This document shows positions 16,662 through 23,803 of a stretch of DNA of 44,456 nucleotides, piece after piece (the first letter of the stretch is position 1; every line of letters begins with the position of its first letter). The stretch lies in the NCBI GenBank assembly GCA_026416035.1, contig JAOAFY010000007.1, forward strand, positions 1-44,456, in the 5' to 3' direction. The notes under the pieces were generated by a model. That model did no database searches, had not been told where the DNA came from, and was given only the letters and a program-made list of their open reading frames with translations. This DNA is from Coriobacteriia bacterium (GTDB taxonomy: Bacteria > Actinomycetota > Coriobacteriia > Anaerosomatales > Anaerosomataceae). Both the position numbers and the translations under genes were made by a program.

Positions 16662-19331
16662 ATGATCAGCCCAGCATCGAAGACGCGCACGGGGCGCGGC
16701 GGCGCACGCCGCCGCTTCTCTGCGCTCGCCGCACTGCTGGTAGCAGCCCTGCTGGCGCCCGCCATCCCTGGCGTAGCCTTGGTACGCACCACCATCACCA
16801 TCGACGGCGCGTTCGCAGACTGGGCGCGCGTGTTCGAGGATCCAGCGAACTGCACCTACGACGCCACGGGCGACTGCAGCAGCACCAACGCAGACCTCAC
16901 CGTCGTCGCCGCCACCTACGACGGCTCCTACCTGTACCACTACGTCCGCCGCGCAGCCACAGGCGGCGGCTCGGCCGCACCAGACTACACCGTGTACCTC
17001 GACCTCGACGGCGACGGCCGGCTCCGGAACACCGACATGGCCGTCGTCTACAACCTCACCGGCGGCAACACCTTCTCGTCTGCCGCCCTGTACCGCTACG
17101 TCCCTGCCGATGCGACGAACGGCGATCCGATGCCCGGTGACGCATCTGCGCCTGCCGGATCGCTCGGCGCGCAGGTGCCCGCGTCCATCCAGGGCGCCGG
17201 CGCCCCTGGCGGCGTGGAGCTCGAGACGCGCATCCCCCTAAGCGCCCTTGGCGTGGCAGCCGACGCGCCGATCGGGATGCAGTTCACCTCGAGGCAGGGA
17301 AGCGCGTGGGACAGCGCGGCAGTCGTGGCGCTGCGCCGCTACGGCGTCAGCGTCGAGCCGGACCGCGCCTCGGGCGCCTCGGCTGACACGACGGTCACCT
17401 ACGTGCACACGGTGAAGAACCTCGGCAACACGCCCGCGACGTTCGCGCTGACGGCATCGTCGTCCAAGAAGTGGAGCGTGACGATCGCCTTGGCCGCCAC
17501 CGGAGCGCAGGTCGCTACTGTCACGCTGGCACCCGGCGCCTCGGTCGACATCGCCGTGTCGCTCAAGGTGCCGGCCAACACCCCAGACGGCACGAGGGAC
17601 ACGCTGACCGTGACGGCGACGCACACGACCGTCGCGGGCGTCTCAGGCGCCGCCACCGACATCACCACCGTCGGCCCGGTCCTGGTCATTCCCGACCAGT
17701 ACGGATCGATGGCGCCTGGCCAGACGATCGTCTACCGGAACACGGTCACGAACAACACCGACGAGACCCGCACCATCGCCCTTTCTGCGGACTCGGACAA
17801 GGGTTGGCCCGCCGAGATCCGTGACGCCGCGGGTGCTTCGGTGGTGACCTCGCTGACGCTCGCGCCGCGCGCAAGCGCAGTCGTCTCCGTGCTCGTGCAG
17901 GTCCCAGCGGGCGCTGCGCTCGGCACTGTCAACGTCACCGCAATCCAAGGGCAGGTCGTCGGGGCCCCCAACCTCAAGGGCAAGGGCTACGACACCACCA
18001 CTGCGCGAGGCGCCCTGAGCGTCACGCCCGCCGCCGCTTCCGCTCCTGCAGGCGCAGGCACGTCCGTCTCGTACCGCCACACCGTCGTCAACAGCTGGCC
18101 CACGACGAGGACGGTCTCGCTTTCGGCTGCGTCTTCGCGTGGCTGGACCGTGCAGGTGCTGGCCTCCGATGGCGTCACGCCCATCTCGTCGCTCACCCTC
18201 GGGCCGAACGGTGCCGGCGCGGACGTGGTCGTCCGCGTCCGCGTGCCGGCAGGCGCCGCCTCTGGCACCGTCGATGACACGACGCTCACCTGCACAGCGA
18301 GCCCTCACACGGCGGCCGCCGTCGACCGCACCACCGTGAGTTCGCTCGCCACCTTCGGAGTGGGTGGCTTCGGCTCCCCGCAAGACGCCTTCCAGCTCGG
18401 CGACGTCGTGTACGCACGCGGCATGGGCCTGACGGCTGGCACGCAGGTCCGCTTCCGCTGGGCGGATCCGGCCGGAACGGTCGTGCGGACGTCGAACCTG
18501 ATCAACGCCGACTCCACGGGCATCGCGCAAGACGCCTACACCCTGGGCGCGACCGCTCCTGTGGGGACCTGGACGGTCACGCTCCTTAACAGCACCGGCG
18601 GCATCATCGCGACCGTCCCGTTCTTCGTCGGATACCGGGCGCGGATCTCAGCACTATCCGTGACCGGTGGCGATGCAGTCGAATCCACGCTGACCGTCTC
18701 GACAACGCTCGCCAACCAGGGCGCCGTGACGCTATCGGGCACCACCGTGCGCTGGGTCATCTGGCGCGATGAAGACTCGAACGGGGCGTTCGGAGCAGGC
18801 GACGGCTACCTCGCCCCGGATGGCTCGTGGCAGACCTATGGCAGCGGCCCGGGATACACCCGTGAGACGACCGGCACGACGCTCGGAGCAGGCGCTCAGA
18901 CCACGATCGTGTGGACGGCTGCGACGATGAGCCTGCCCGCCGCAGGCGAGTACCGCGTCAGCGCCACTTGGACCGCAAGCTCAGGCCTTGTCATCGCGCA
19001 GGCCCAGACGGCCTTCTCCGCCGTGCCCGGCGTGCCGTGGCTCGAGCTCACCGTCTCGGAGACCGCAGTCGACTTCGGCAGCGTCGTTCCGGGCGTGCTG
19101 TACGAGCGGCCGAACCTGGGCATCCTCGTCCGGGCGAACGTCGCCTTCGACCTCGTGAAGTCCACCTCGGGAGCAGCGTCGTCGCTCGGGCTGTCGACGG
19201 CGCTCACCGCGCAGCTCGGCCAGCCGAGCGGAGAGCGGACCTACACCGATGCGATCCGCATCGAGGTGCCGTGGGACACCGAGCCCGGCACGTACTCGGC
19301 CGCCGTCATCTACACGGTGATCGCACGATGA
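16662..19331 (+). CDS. Large secreted modular surface protein (CBM9-like, NEW3-like repeats, WxL-like C-terminus)
   Basis: An 889-residue exported protein. Residues 1-40 are a twin-basic signal peptide. Residues 43-230 resemble CBM9/DOMON-type sugar or haem-binding sandwiches (TITIDGAFADW) and include a calcium-loop-like DLDGDGRLRNTD. Three about 105-residue repeats follow (about 228-335, 338-450, 451-560), each with an aromatic-x-x-T-V-x-N strand, a Ser-x-Gly/Lys-W turn and VPAGxxxGT; they resemble NEW3/COG1470 adhesion modules. Residues 560-790 hold two more beta domains with another calcium-like loop (DEDSNGAFGAGD). Residues 793-889 match the 136-residue neighbour at LELTV, VDFGSVVP and W-x-x-E-x-GT...IYTV. 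There is no LPXTG or membrane anchor. ATG 16662 has only a weak AAGAGG ribosome site. Role in attachment or S-layer-like coat is inferred. Confidence 0.8.
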   Translation: MISPASKTRTGRGGARRRFSALAALLVAALLAPAIPGVALVRTTITIDGAFADWARVFEDPANCTYDATGDCSSTNADLTVVAATYDGSYLYHYVRRAATGGGSAAPDYTVYLDLDGDGRLRNTDMAVVYNLTGGNTFSSAALYRYVPADATNGDPMPGDASAPAGSLGAQVPASIQGAGAPGGVELETRIPLSALGVAADAPIGMQFTSRQGSAWDSAAVVALRRYGVSVEPDRASGASADTTVTYVHTVKNLGNTPATFALTASSSKKWSVTIALAATGAQVATVTLAPGASVDIAVSLKVPANTPDGTRDTLTVTATHTTVAGVSGAATDITTVGPVLVIPDQYGSMAPGQTIVYRNTVTNNTDETRTIALSADSDKGWPAEIRDAAGASVVTSLTLAPRASAVVSVLVQVPAGAALGTVNVTAIQGQVVGAPNLKGKGYDTTTARGALSVTPAAASAPAGAGTSVSYRHTVVNSWPTTRTVSLSAASSRGWTVQVLASDGVTPISSLTLGPNGAGADVVVRVRVPAGAASGTVDDTTLTCTASPHTAAAVDRTTVSSLATFGVGGFGSPQDAFQLGDVVYARGMGLTAGTQVRFRWADPAGTVVRTSNLINADSTGIAQDAYTLGATAPVGTWTVTLLNSTGGIIATVPFFVGYRARISALSVTGGDAVESTLTVSTTLANQGAVTLSGTTVRWVIWRDEDSNGAFGAGDGYLAPDGSWQTYGSGPGYTRETTGTTLGAGAQTTIVWTAATMSLPAAGEYRVSATWTASSGLVIAQAQTAFSAVPGVPWLELTVSETAVDFGSVVPGVLYERPNLGILVRANVAFDLVKSTSGAASSLGLSTALTAQLGQPSGERTYTDAIRIEVPWDTEPGTYSAAVIYTVIAR

Positions 19332-19371
19332 GACGCCGCTCCGCACAGGCCTTCCACCTGCCTCGCGATGC

Positions 19372-19457
19372 ACCGCTCATCTGCCCTGTGTGCCGTTTGT
19401 CACGGTATTTCGCCGCGCGGCAGACGAGCGTCAAGCGAGGTGGTGCGTAGGCCGATA
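19372..19457 (+). promoter_or_regulatory. Paired LytTR-like boxes and conserved block before the 136-residue protein
   Basis: ACCGCTCAT (19372-19380) and GCCGTTTGT (19392-19400) each match 8 of 9 positions of the LytTR half-site [TA][AC][CA]GTTN[AG][TG] and are direct repeats separated by 11 bases (12-13 is usual). The second is inside TGTGTGCCGTTTGTCAC (19387-19403), followed by TATT (19406), CGGCAGA (19418) and CCGATA (19452) with the same offsets as before the 889-residue gene. This supports a shared regulator. Confidence 0.55.
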
Positions 19458-19485
19458 CCCGCACCAGGAAGGTCGGACGACCTTC
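19442..19485 (+). promoter_or_regulatory. Two consecutive leader hairpins
   Basis: GGTGCG (19442-19447) pairs with CGCACC (19460-19465), leaving CCGATA in its 12-base loop. Three bases later GAAGGTCG (19468-19475) pairs perfectly with CGACCTTC (19478-19485). Both lie in the likely 5' leader of the 136-residue surface protein. They may stabilise an abundant mRNA or form an RNA switch. I could not match them to a known riboswitch class. Confidence 0.4.
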
Positions 19486-19540
19486 GACGATGGAAGAAAG
19501 CCCGGGCAGGGCGACCGGTTCGAAGAGAAAGGAACCAACC

Positions 19541-19951
19541 ATGAAGAGGACGATCCTGATCGCAGCTGCGGTCGCGGCGCTCGTGTTCGGCGTCGTGGCC
19601 TACGCGAACGCCGCTACCAGCGGCACGGTCACGGTGAGCGCCACCGTGCAGCCCCAGATGGAGATCACCGTCCCGGCGAGCGTGAACCTCGGCAACGTCG
19701 ACCCGTACACGCCGGCCACCGGCACCGTGACGGTCACCGGCAAGTCGAACAAGAACGCGACGCTCTCGGCATCTGTGAACAAGGGCACGTTCACCACGCT
19801 GTCGAGCACTGTCGCTCCGCTGTCGCCCTACAGCTGGGGCAAGGGCGGCAACCTGAGCTACAACGACAGTGTCACCGGCACGGTGGACTGGAGCATCGAC
19901 GCCGGCACCGTCGTGAGCGGTACGATCACCTACACGATCGCGCAGCCGTAA
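19541..19951 (+). CDS. Small secreted WxL-like surface protein
   Basis: A 136-residue exported protein. Residues 1-26 are a signal peptide (KRTILIAAAVAALVFGVVAYANA). The mature part is a single beta-sandwich-like domain rich in Thr, Ser, Val and Asn, beginning SGTVTVSATVQPQMEITV, with VNLGNVDP and ending VDWSIDAGTVVSGTITYTI. These three blocks match the C-terminal domain of the 889-residue neighbour. The W-S-I segment sits where WxL domains carry their second motif. It has no anchor, so it probably binds the wall or assembles on the surface. ATG 19541 has AAAGGAACC upstream. A strong terminator follows, so it can be expressed as a single-gene unit. Confidence 0.8.
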   Translation: MKRTILIAAAVAALVFGVVAYANAATSGTVTVSATVQPQMEITVPASVNLGNVDPYTPATGTVTVTGKSNKNATLSASVNKGTFTTLSSTVAPLSPYSWGKGGNLSYNDSVTGTVDWSIDAGTVVSGTITYTIAQP

Positions 19952-19971
19952 GCAGCGCAGCATAGCATCCC

Positions 19972-20001
19972 AAGAAGCCCCCGCGCATGCGGGGGCTTCT
20001 T
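19972..20001 (+). terminator. Strong intrinsic terminator
   Basis: AAGAAGCCCCCGC (19972-19984) and GCGGGGGCTTCTT (19989-20001) form a perfect 13-bp stem with a four-base loop, 20 bases after the stop of the 136-residue protein gene. The right arm ends in a T-rich stretch. The A-tract of the left arm would also let it work on the minus strand. Confidence 0.9.
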
Positions 20002-20060
20002 CGTCATTGCACCGGATCTTCGTGCTCGAACCGCTCGACGGCAGACCGTGTGCCCGCTCC

Positions 20061-20136
20061 CGAACGGTACCGTTCGTCAGATAAGCGGCTTGTGATGCCG
20101 TTCGTCCCTCATATTCTGCCGCTCAGTGCCGATATA
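20061..20136 (+). promoter_or_regulatory. Palindrome and LytTR-like boxes before the 98-residue protein
   Basis: CGAACGGTACCGTTCG (20061-20076) is a perfect 16-bp palindrome that includes ACCGTTCGT (20069-20077), a 9 of 9 match to the LytTR half-site consensus. GCCGTTCGT (20097-20105, 8 of 9) and GCCGCTCAG (20118-20126, 7 of 9) follow as direct repeats with the canonical 12-base gap. TATT (20112) and CCGATATA (20129) repeat elements found before the other two surface genes, but closer together. Confidence 0.55.
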
Positions 20137-20164
20137 GGTACCAGAAGCAGAGGAGGCGAGAACG

Positions 20165-20461
20165 GTGAAGCGGACGAAGATCGGTGCGGCGGCTCTGGCA
20201 GGGCTCCTGGCGGCGCTGCTGCTCGCGTGCTCTGCATCCGCAGGCACGAGCGGCACCAGCACCGTGACGGCCCGCGTCCGTGCATTCGCTGCCGTGACGC
20301 AGACCGATGCCTCCCACGTGCGCGTGCAAGCCAACACCCCGTGGACGCTCGAGATCGCGACGACCCACGGCGAGACCCTCCGCATCGAGGGCGCGAAGAC
20401 GAGCGGCTACGAAGTCGCCCTCCCCGACGACACCCAGTCGTACTCCCTGGCTTGGGACTAG
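20165..20461 (+). CDS. Small secreted WxL-motif protein
   Basis: A 98-residue exported protein with a signal peptide (residues 1-27; a Cys in LACSASA could alternatively be a lipobox, but the context is weak). The mature 70 residues start SGTSTVTARV, like the 136-residue neighbour, and contain VRVQANTPWTLEI, a good match to the W-x-L motif and its surrounding strand. It is short compared with usual WxL domains and lacks the second motif. It starts at GTG 20165 with AGGAGGCGAG upstream. Its stop overlaps the stop of the convergent DUF916-like gene through the shared tetranucleotide CTAG. Confidence 0.75.
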   Translation: MKRTKIGAAALAGLLAALLLACSASAGTSGTSTVTARVRAFAAVTQTDASHVRVQANTPWTLEIATTHGETLRIEGAKTSGYEVALPDDTQSYSLAWD

Positions 20462-21528
20462 CGCCCTGCTGAGGCGTCCGTCCCGTCGACGTCGTCCCCG
20501 TCCTCCCGCTCGGCCATGCGCACGCGAGCTTCTCTGCGGCGCCCCTCGCGCCGCTCGCGCTCGATCCTGCGAGCGGCCGCCCGCACGCTTGCACGCCACG
20601 AGAGCCACATCGCGATCGCGCCGGCGACCACGATCACGCCGATCGCGAGCCACAACGGGACGACCCACACCGTGCGCTGCTCGGTCAGACGCTCGGGGAT
20701 GTCGGTCTGCGCGCCCTCGCGCGGATACTCGACCTCCAACCGCACGGAGTATCGGCCGAGCATGGTGCCCGCCGGTCGCACAATGCCTGAGTTCTCAGCC
20801 ATCGCGCCCGCGTACACGGTCGTCTCGGTGGCCTCCTGGGTCACGAGCTCGGCACCGCTGGCCGCCTGAAGCGTGACGCGCGCTCGTACGACCTTGTCGA
20901 TGTTGCCCTCGTTGCGGATCGCGTACGAGTACGGGACGCGATCGCCGATGATGAAGGAGCGGACGACGAACGGCTTGATGAGCAGACGCTCGACGATCTC
21001 GCCCTTCACGCGGATGCGGATGCGGGCGGCGAGCCGGCCCGACACCAACGCGTGCGCCTCGTCCGTCGCCACGTCCTTGGGCGGCGCCATCTCGAAGAAC
21101 AGCAGGATCTGGTGGTCCCCAGGCGGCACGCCGTCCGGCACTTGGAAGGTGAAGTCGACCTGCTTGCGCTCGTTCGGCCTAAGCTCGATGTACGGGACGT
21201 TGCCACGCGACTTCATGTCGCTCGACATGGTGACCTGCAGCCACGAGGCCGGGTTGCCGATGCCGCCCACGTCGCCGGGCTTGGGGATCTCGAACGAGAC
21301 CTGGCCCTTCTCGTCGACCACCTGGTTTCCCGCGTAGATGTAGACCTCGATGGGCTCCTTGCTCGGGTTCATCACGATGACCGAGCCCTTGCCGGACTGT
21401 CCCGCAGCCACCTGGAAGTCGAACGACCCCGTGGAAAGCGCGAGCGTCCGCTCGGCCGCCGCCGAGCCAGGCACGAAGAGCGCTGCTGCAAGCGCCACGC
21501 AGGCGAGCAGCGTTGCCCGCCGCCTCAC
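20458..21528 (-). CDS. DUF916-like membrane-anchored partner of WxL proteins
   Basis: A 356-residue protein with a signal peptide (1-25), two extracellular beta domains, one membrane helix near residues 288-312 (VPLWLAIGVIVVAGAIAMWL) and a highly basic cytoplasmic tail. The first domain (FDFQVAAGQSGKGSVIVMNPSKEPIEVYIYA...ASWLQV...YIELRPNERKQVDFTFQVPDGVPPGDHQILL) has the strand order and the VP-x-G pattern of the DUF916 domain that accompanies WxL proteins in Bacillota. The second (about 165-270) resembles the DUF3324 region. The GTG start overlaps the response regulator stop (GTGA), so regulator and anchor are co-transcribed. It probably tethers or presents the three secreted neighbours. Confidence 0.75.
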   Translation of the reverse strand: MRRRATLLACVALAAALFVPGSAAAERTLALSTGSFDFQVAAGQSGKGSVIVMNPSKEPIEVYIYAGNQVVDEKGQVSFEIPKPGDVGGIGNPASWLQVTMSSDMKSRGNVPYIELRPNERKQVDFTFQVPDGVPPGDHQILLFFEMAPPKDVATDEAHALVSGRLAARIRIRVKGEIVERLLIKPFVVRSFIIGDRVPYSYAIRNEGNIDKVVRARVTLQAASGAELVTQEATETTVYAGAMAENSGIVRPAGTMLGRYSVRLEVEYPREGAQTDIPERLTEQRTVWVVPLWLAIGVIVVAGAIAMWLSWRASVRAAARRIERERREGRRREARVRMAEREDGDDVDGTDASAGR

Positions 21529-22268
21529 AAGCCCACCGCCTCTTTGAACTGCCTGACGTGCCGGCGGGCCACTGGGATCTGCGTCTCGTCGCGGTCGGTC
21601 ACCACGATCACGTAGGAGCCGTCCACGCGCAGGATCTCCTTGATGCGCTCGAGGTTGACCATGAAGCTTCGATGCACCCGCTCGAAGCGTTCCTTGCCGA
21701 GCCGCTCCTCGAGCTCGGTGAGCGTGAGATCGACGAGGTACTGGTTCTCGTAGGTGTGCACGTACGTCGACTTGTTCTTCGCAGAGATGTACACGATGTC
21801 GTCGATGCTCAGCAGCACAGTGCGTCCGCCCTTGCGGACCGCGAGCTTGCGGAACTCGCTCTCGCCGTCCCTCACGCGCGCACCCGCGCGCGGCCGGTTG
21901 CGCACCAGGCTTTGCACACGCGCCGAGAGCTCCATCAAGTTGAACGGCTTGGTCACGTACTGCTGGACGCCTTGCTTGAACGCGAGGATCTTTGCCAAGT
22001 CCTGCGTCTTTGCCGTGAGCATGATGACGGGGATGTCGGCGGTCTCGGGATTGTTGCGGATCTCCATGAGCGCCATCCAGCCGTCGACGCGCGGCATCAT
22101 GATGTCGAGCAGGATCACGTCGACCGCTTCTTTGGCGAGCACGTCCAGCGCCTCACCGCCGTCGTTCGCGGACAGCACCCTCATGCCGTCCGCCTCGAGG
22201 CCCATCTTGATCATGTCGACGATGGCCTGATCGTCGTCGACCACGAGCACCGAGATCGGCTCGTCCAT
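21525..22268 (-). CDS. Response regulator, receiver plus LytTR DNA-binding domain
   Basis: A 247-residue transcription factor. The receiver domain spans residues 1-120, with the acidic cluster D11-D13, phospho-acceptor D55 in VILLDIMMP and K107 in VTKPF. After a basic linker, residues 135-247 form a LytTR domain (IDDIVYISAKNKSTYVHTYE...ELEERLGKERFERVHRSFMVNLERIKEI...). LytTR regulators (AgrA, LytR, AlgR) bind paired 9-bp repeats. ATG 22268 has GGAAGGGA upstream. No sensor kinase lies in the window. Boxes fitting the LytTR consensus are found before all three surface genes and in this gene's own leader. Confidence 0.92.
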   Translation of the reverse strand: MDEPISVLVVDDDQAIVDMIKMGLEADGMRVLSANDGGEALDVLAKEAVDVILLDIMMPRVDGWMALMEIRNNPETADIPVIMLTAKTQDLAKILAFKQGVQQYVTKPFNLMELSARVQSLVRNRPRAGARVRDGESEFRKLAVRKGGRTVLLSIDDIVYISAKNKSTYVHTYENQYLVDLTLTELEERLGKERFERVHRSFMVNLERIKEILRVDGSYVIVVTDRDETQIPVARRHVRQFKEAVGL

Positions 22269-22302
22269 CCACGTCCCTTCCGACGACCGGAGCGGCATTC
22301 GC

Positions 22303-22374
22303 GCCGCTCGTCCCCCAAGAGGCGCCAGTAGGCACGCACCTCGCGACGAGTATACCCCAGGTAGGCCGTTCGTC
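22303..22374 (-). promoter_or_regulatory. Promoter and possible autoregulatory site of the LytTR regulator
   Basis: On the minus strand TATACT (22349-22354) is a good -10 box about 80 bases before the regulator start. GCCGTTCGT (22365-22373) and GCCGCTCGT (22303-22311), both read on the plus strand, resemble the boxes before the surface genes. The latter also forms an inverted repeat with GAGCGGC (22290-22296), so it may act as a leader hairpin. Autoregulation is inferred. Confidence 0.4.
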
Positions 22375-22375
22375 T

Positions 22376-23803
22376 CTAGGAGGAGTCGCGGAGGTAGCGG
22401 TCGATCGCGCGTGCCGCGCGCTTGCCGGCGCCCATCGCGAGGATGACGGTCGCCGCGCCCGTGACGATGTCGCCCCCTGCAAACACGCCCGGGATGCTCG
22501 TCGCTCCATCTTCGTCGGTAAGGATGTAACCGCGAGACGAGACTTCCAGCCCCGGTGTCGCCGTCGTCAGCAGCGGGTTGGCGCGCGTGCCGACCGCCAC
22601 GACGACCGTGTCGCACTCGATGGTGTGCTCCGATCCGACGACGCACACCGGCGCCCTGCGGCCGCTCTCGTCAGGTTCGCCGAGCTCCATGCGGGTCACC
22701 ACCATGCCGGTGACCCAGCCGTCGCGCCCGAGCACCTCCTGCGGCGAGCACAGCATCTTGAACTCGATGCCCTCTTCGCGAGCGTGGTGCACCTCCTCGC
22801 GGCGTGCCGGCATCTCGTCCTCCGAGCGGCGGTACACGAGGAAGACCTGCTCGGCGCCGAGCCGCTTTGCAGTGCGCGCGGCGTCCATGGCCACGTTGCC
22901 CCCGCCGACCACGGCCACCTTCCGGCCCCGCCACACCGGCGTGTCCGCCTTCGGGAACTCGTACGCCCGCATCAGGTTCACCCGCGTGAGGAACTCGTTC
23001 GCGGAGTACACGCCGTTCAGGTTCTCGCCTGGCACGCCGAGGAAGATCGGAAGCCCCGCGCCGACGCCGATGAACGCCGCGTCGTACCCGTGGACGCTCA
23101 TCAGCTCCTGAAGGGTGTACGTCGCGCCGACGACGGCATCGGTGACGATCTCGACGCCGGTGGCCTGGAGCATCTCGATCTCGGCCTGCACGATGGACTT
23201 GGGAAGCCGGAACTCCGGGATGCCGTAGGTAAGCACCCCTCCCGGCGCGTGCAGCGACTCGAAGACCGTCACTGCGTGGCCGAACCGGCGCAGCTCTCCT
23301 GCGCACGCGAGGCCTGCCGGCCCCGAACCGATCACTGCGACCTTGCGTCCGCTGTCCTGGCCGACTTCCACCCGGCACCGGTGCTCGAGGTCGCACGCGA
23401 GGTCGTAGTCCCCCAAGAAGCGTTCGAGCCGGCCGATCGCCACGGGTTCGCCTTTGCGCGAGAGCACGCACGCCGCCTCGCACTGCTCTTCCTGCGGGCA
23501 TACGCGACCGCACACCGCCGGAAGCGCGTTTCGCTCCTTGATGACCGCGACGCCACCCGCGTAGTCGCGCTCCAGGATGCGCGCGATGAACGCCTTGATG
23601 TCGATGTTCACCGGACACCCGGCGATGCAGGTGGGGTTCGCGCACTGGATGCAGCGGTCCGCCTCCGCGAGCGCCTGCTCCTCGGTGTACCCGAGCGCCA
23701 CCTCGTCGAAGTCCTGCGCCCGCTCGACCGGGTCGCGCTCAGGCATCGGCGTGCGAGGCGCACGCGACGGGCGTCTGCGCCCCGTCTCATCTACAGGCGG
23801 CAT
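22376..23803 (-). CDS. nfnB: NfnB/GltA-type flavoprotein (NADPH-dependent glutamate synthase small-subunit family)
   Basis: A 475-residue FAD/NAD(P)-binding oxidoreductase with N-terminal iron-sulfur cysteines (CIQCANPTCIAGCP and CGRVCPQEEQCEAAC). It has an FAD Rossmann motif (AVIGSGPAGLACAGEL), an NADPH motif (VAVVGGGNVAMDAART) and the C-terminal GVFAGGDIVTGAATVILAMGAGK. It overlaps the FNR-like gene just upstream, giving the NfnA/NfnB pair that performs electron-bifurcating ferredoxin:NAD+:NADPH exchange; sulfide dehydrogenase SudAB is the alternative. No large glutamate synthase subunit is present, which argues against GltBD. ATG 23803 with GGAG 5 bases upstream is preferred over GTG 23809. 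Confidence 0.88.
   Translation of the reverse strand: MPPVDETGRRRPSRAPRTPMPERDPVERAQDFDEVALGYTEEQALAEADRCIQCANPTCIAGCPVNIDIKAFIARILERDYAGGVAVIKERNALPAVCGRVCPQEEQCEAACVLSRKGEPVAIGRLERFLGDYDLACDLEHRCRVEVGQDSGRKVAVIGSGPAGLACAGELRRFGHAVTVFESLHAPGGVLTYGIPEFRLPKSIVQAEIEMLQATGVEIVTDAVVGATYTLQELMSVHGYDAAFIGVGAGLPIFLGVPGENLNGVYSANEFLTRVNLMRAYEFPKADTPVWRGRKVAVVGGGNVAMDAARTAKRLGAEQVFLVYRRSEDEMPARREEVHHAREEGIEFKMLCSPQEVLGRDGWVTGMVVTRMELGEPDESGRRAPVCVVGSEHTIECDTVVVAVGTRANPLLTTATPGLEVSSRGYILTDEDGATSIPGVFAGGDIVTGAATVILAMGAGKRAARAIDRYLRDSS

Noticed and set aside
16544-16662. Possible cyclic-di-GMP (GEMM) riboswitch because of the UACCGAU-like end
   Set aside because: The conserved GEMM core sequences (the CAAACC-type and CGCAAAGCC-type segments) are absent here and in the similar block at 19387, so only a short chance match remains.
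19448-20136. Sigma-28 (FliA-type) promoters suggested by GCCGATA before the surface genes
   Set aside because: The TAAA-type -35 at the required distance is missing in all copies, and there is no motility gene in the window.
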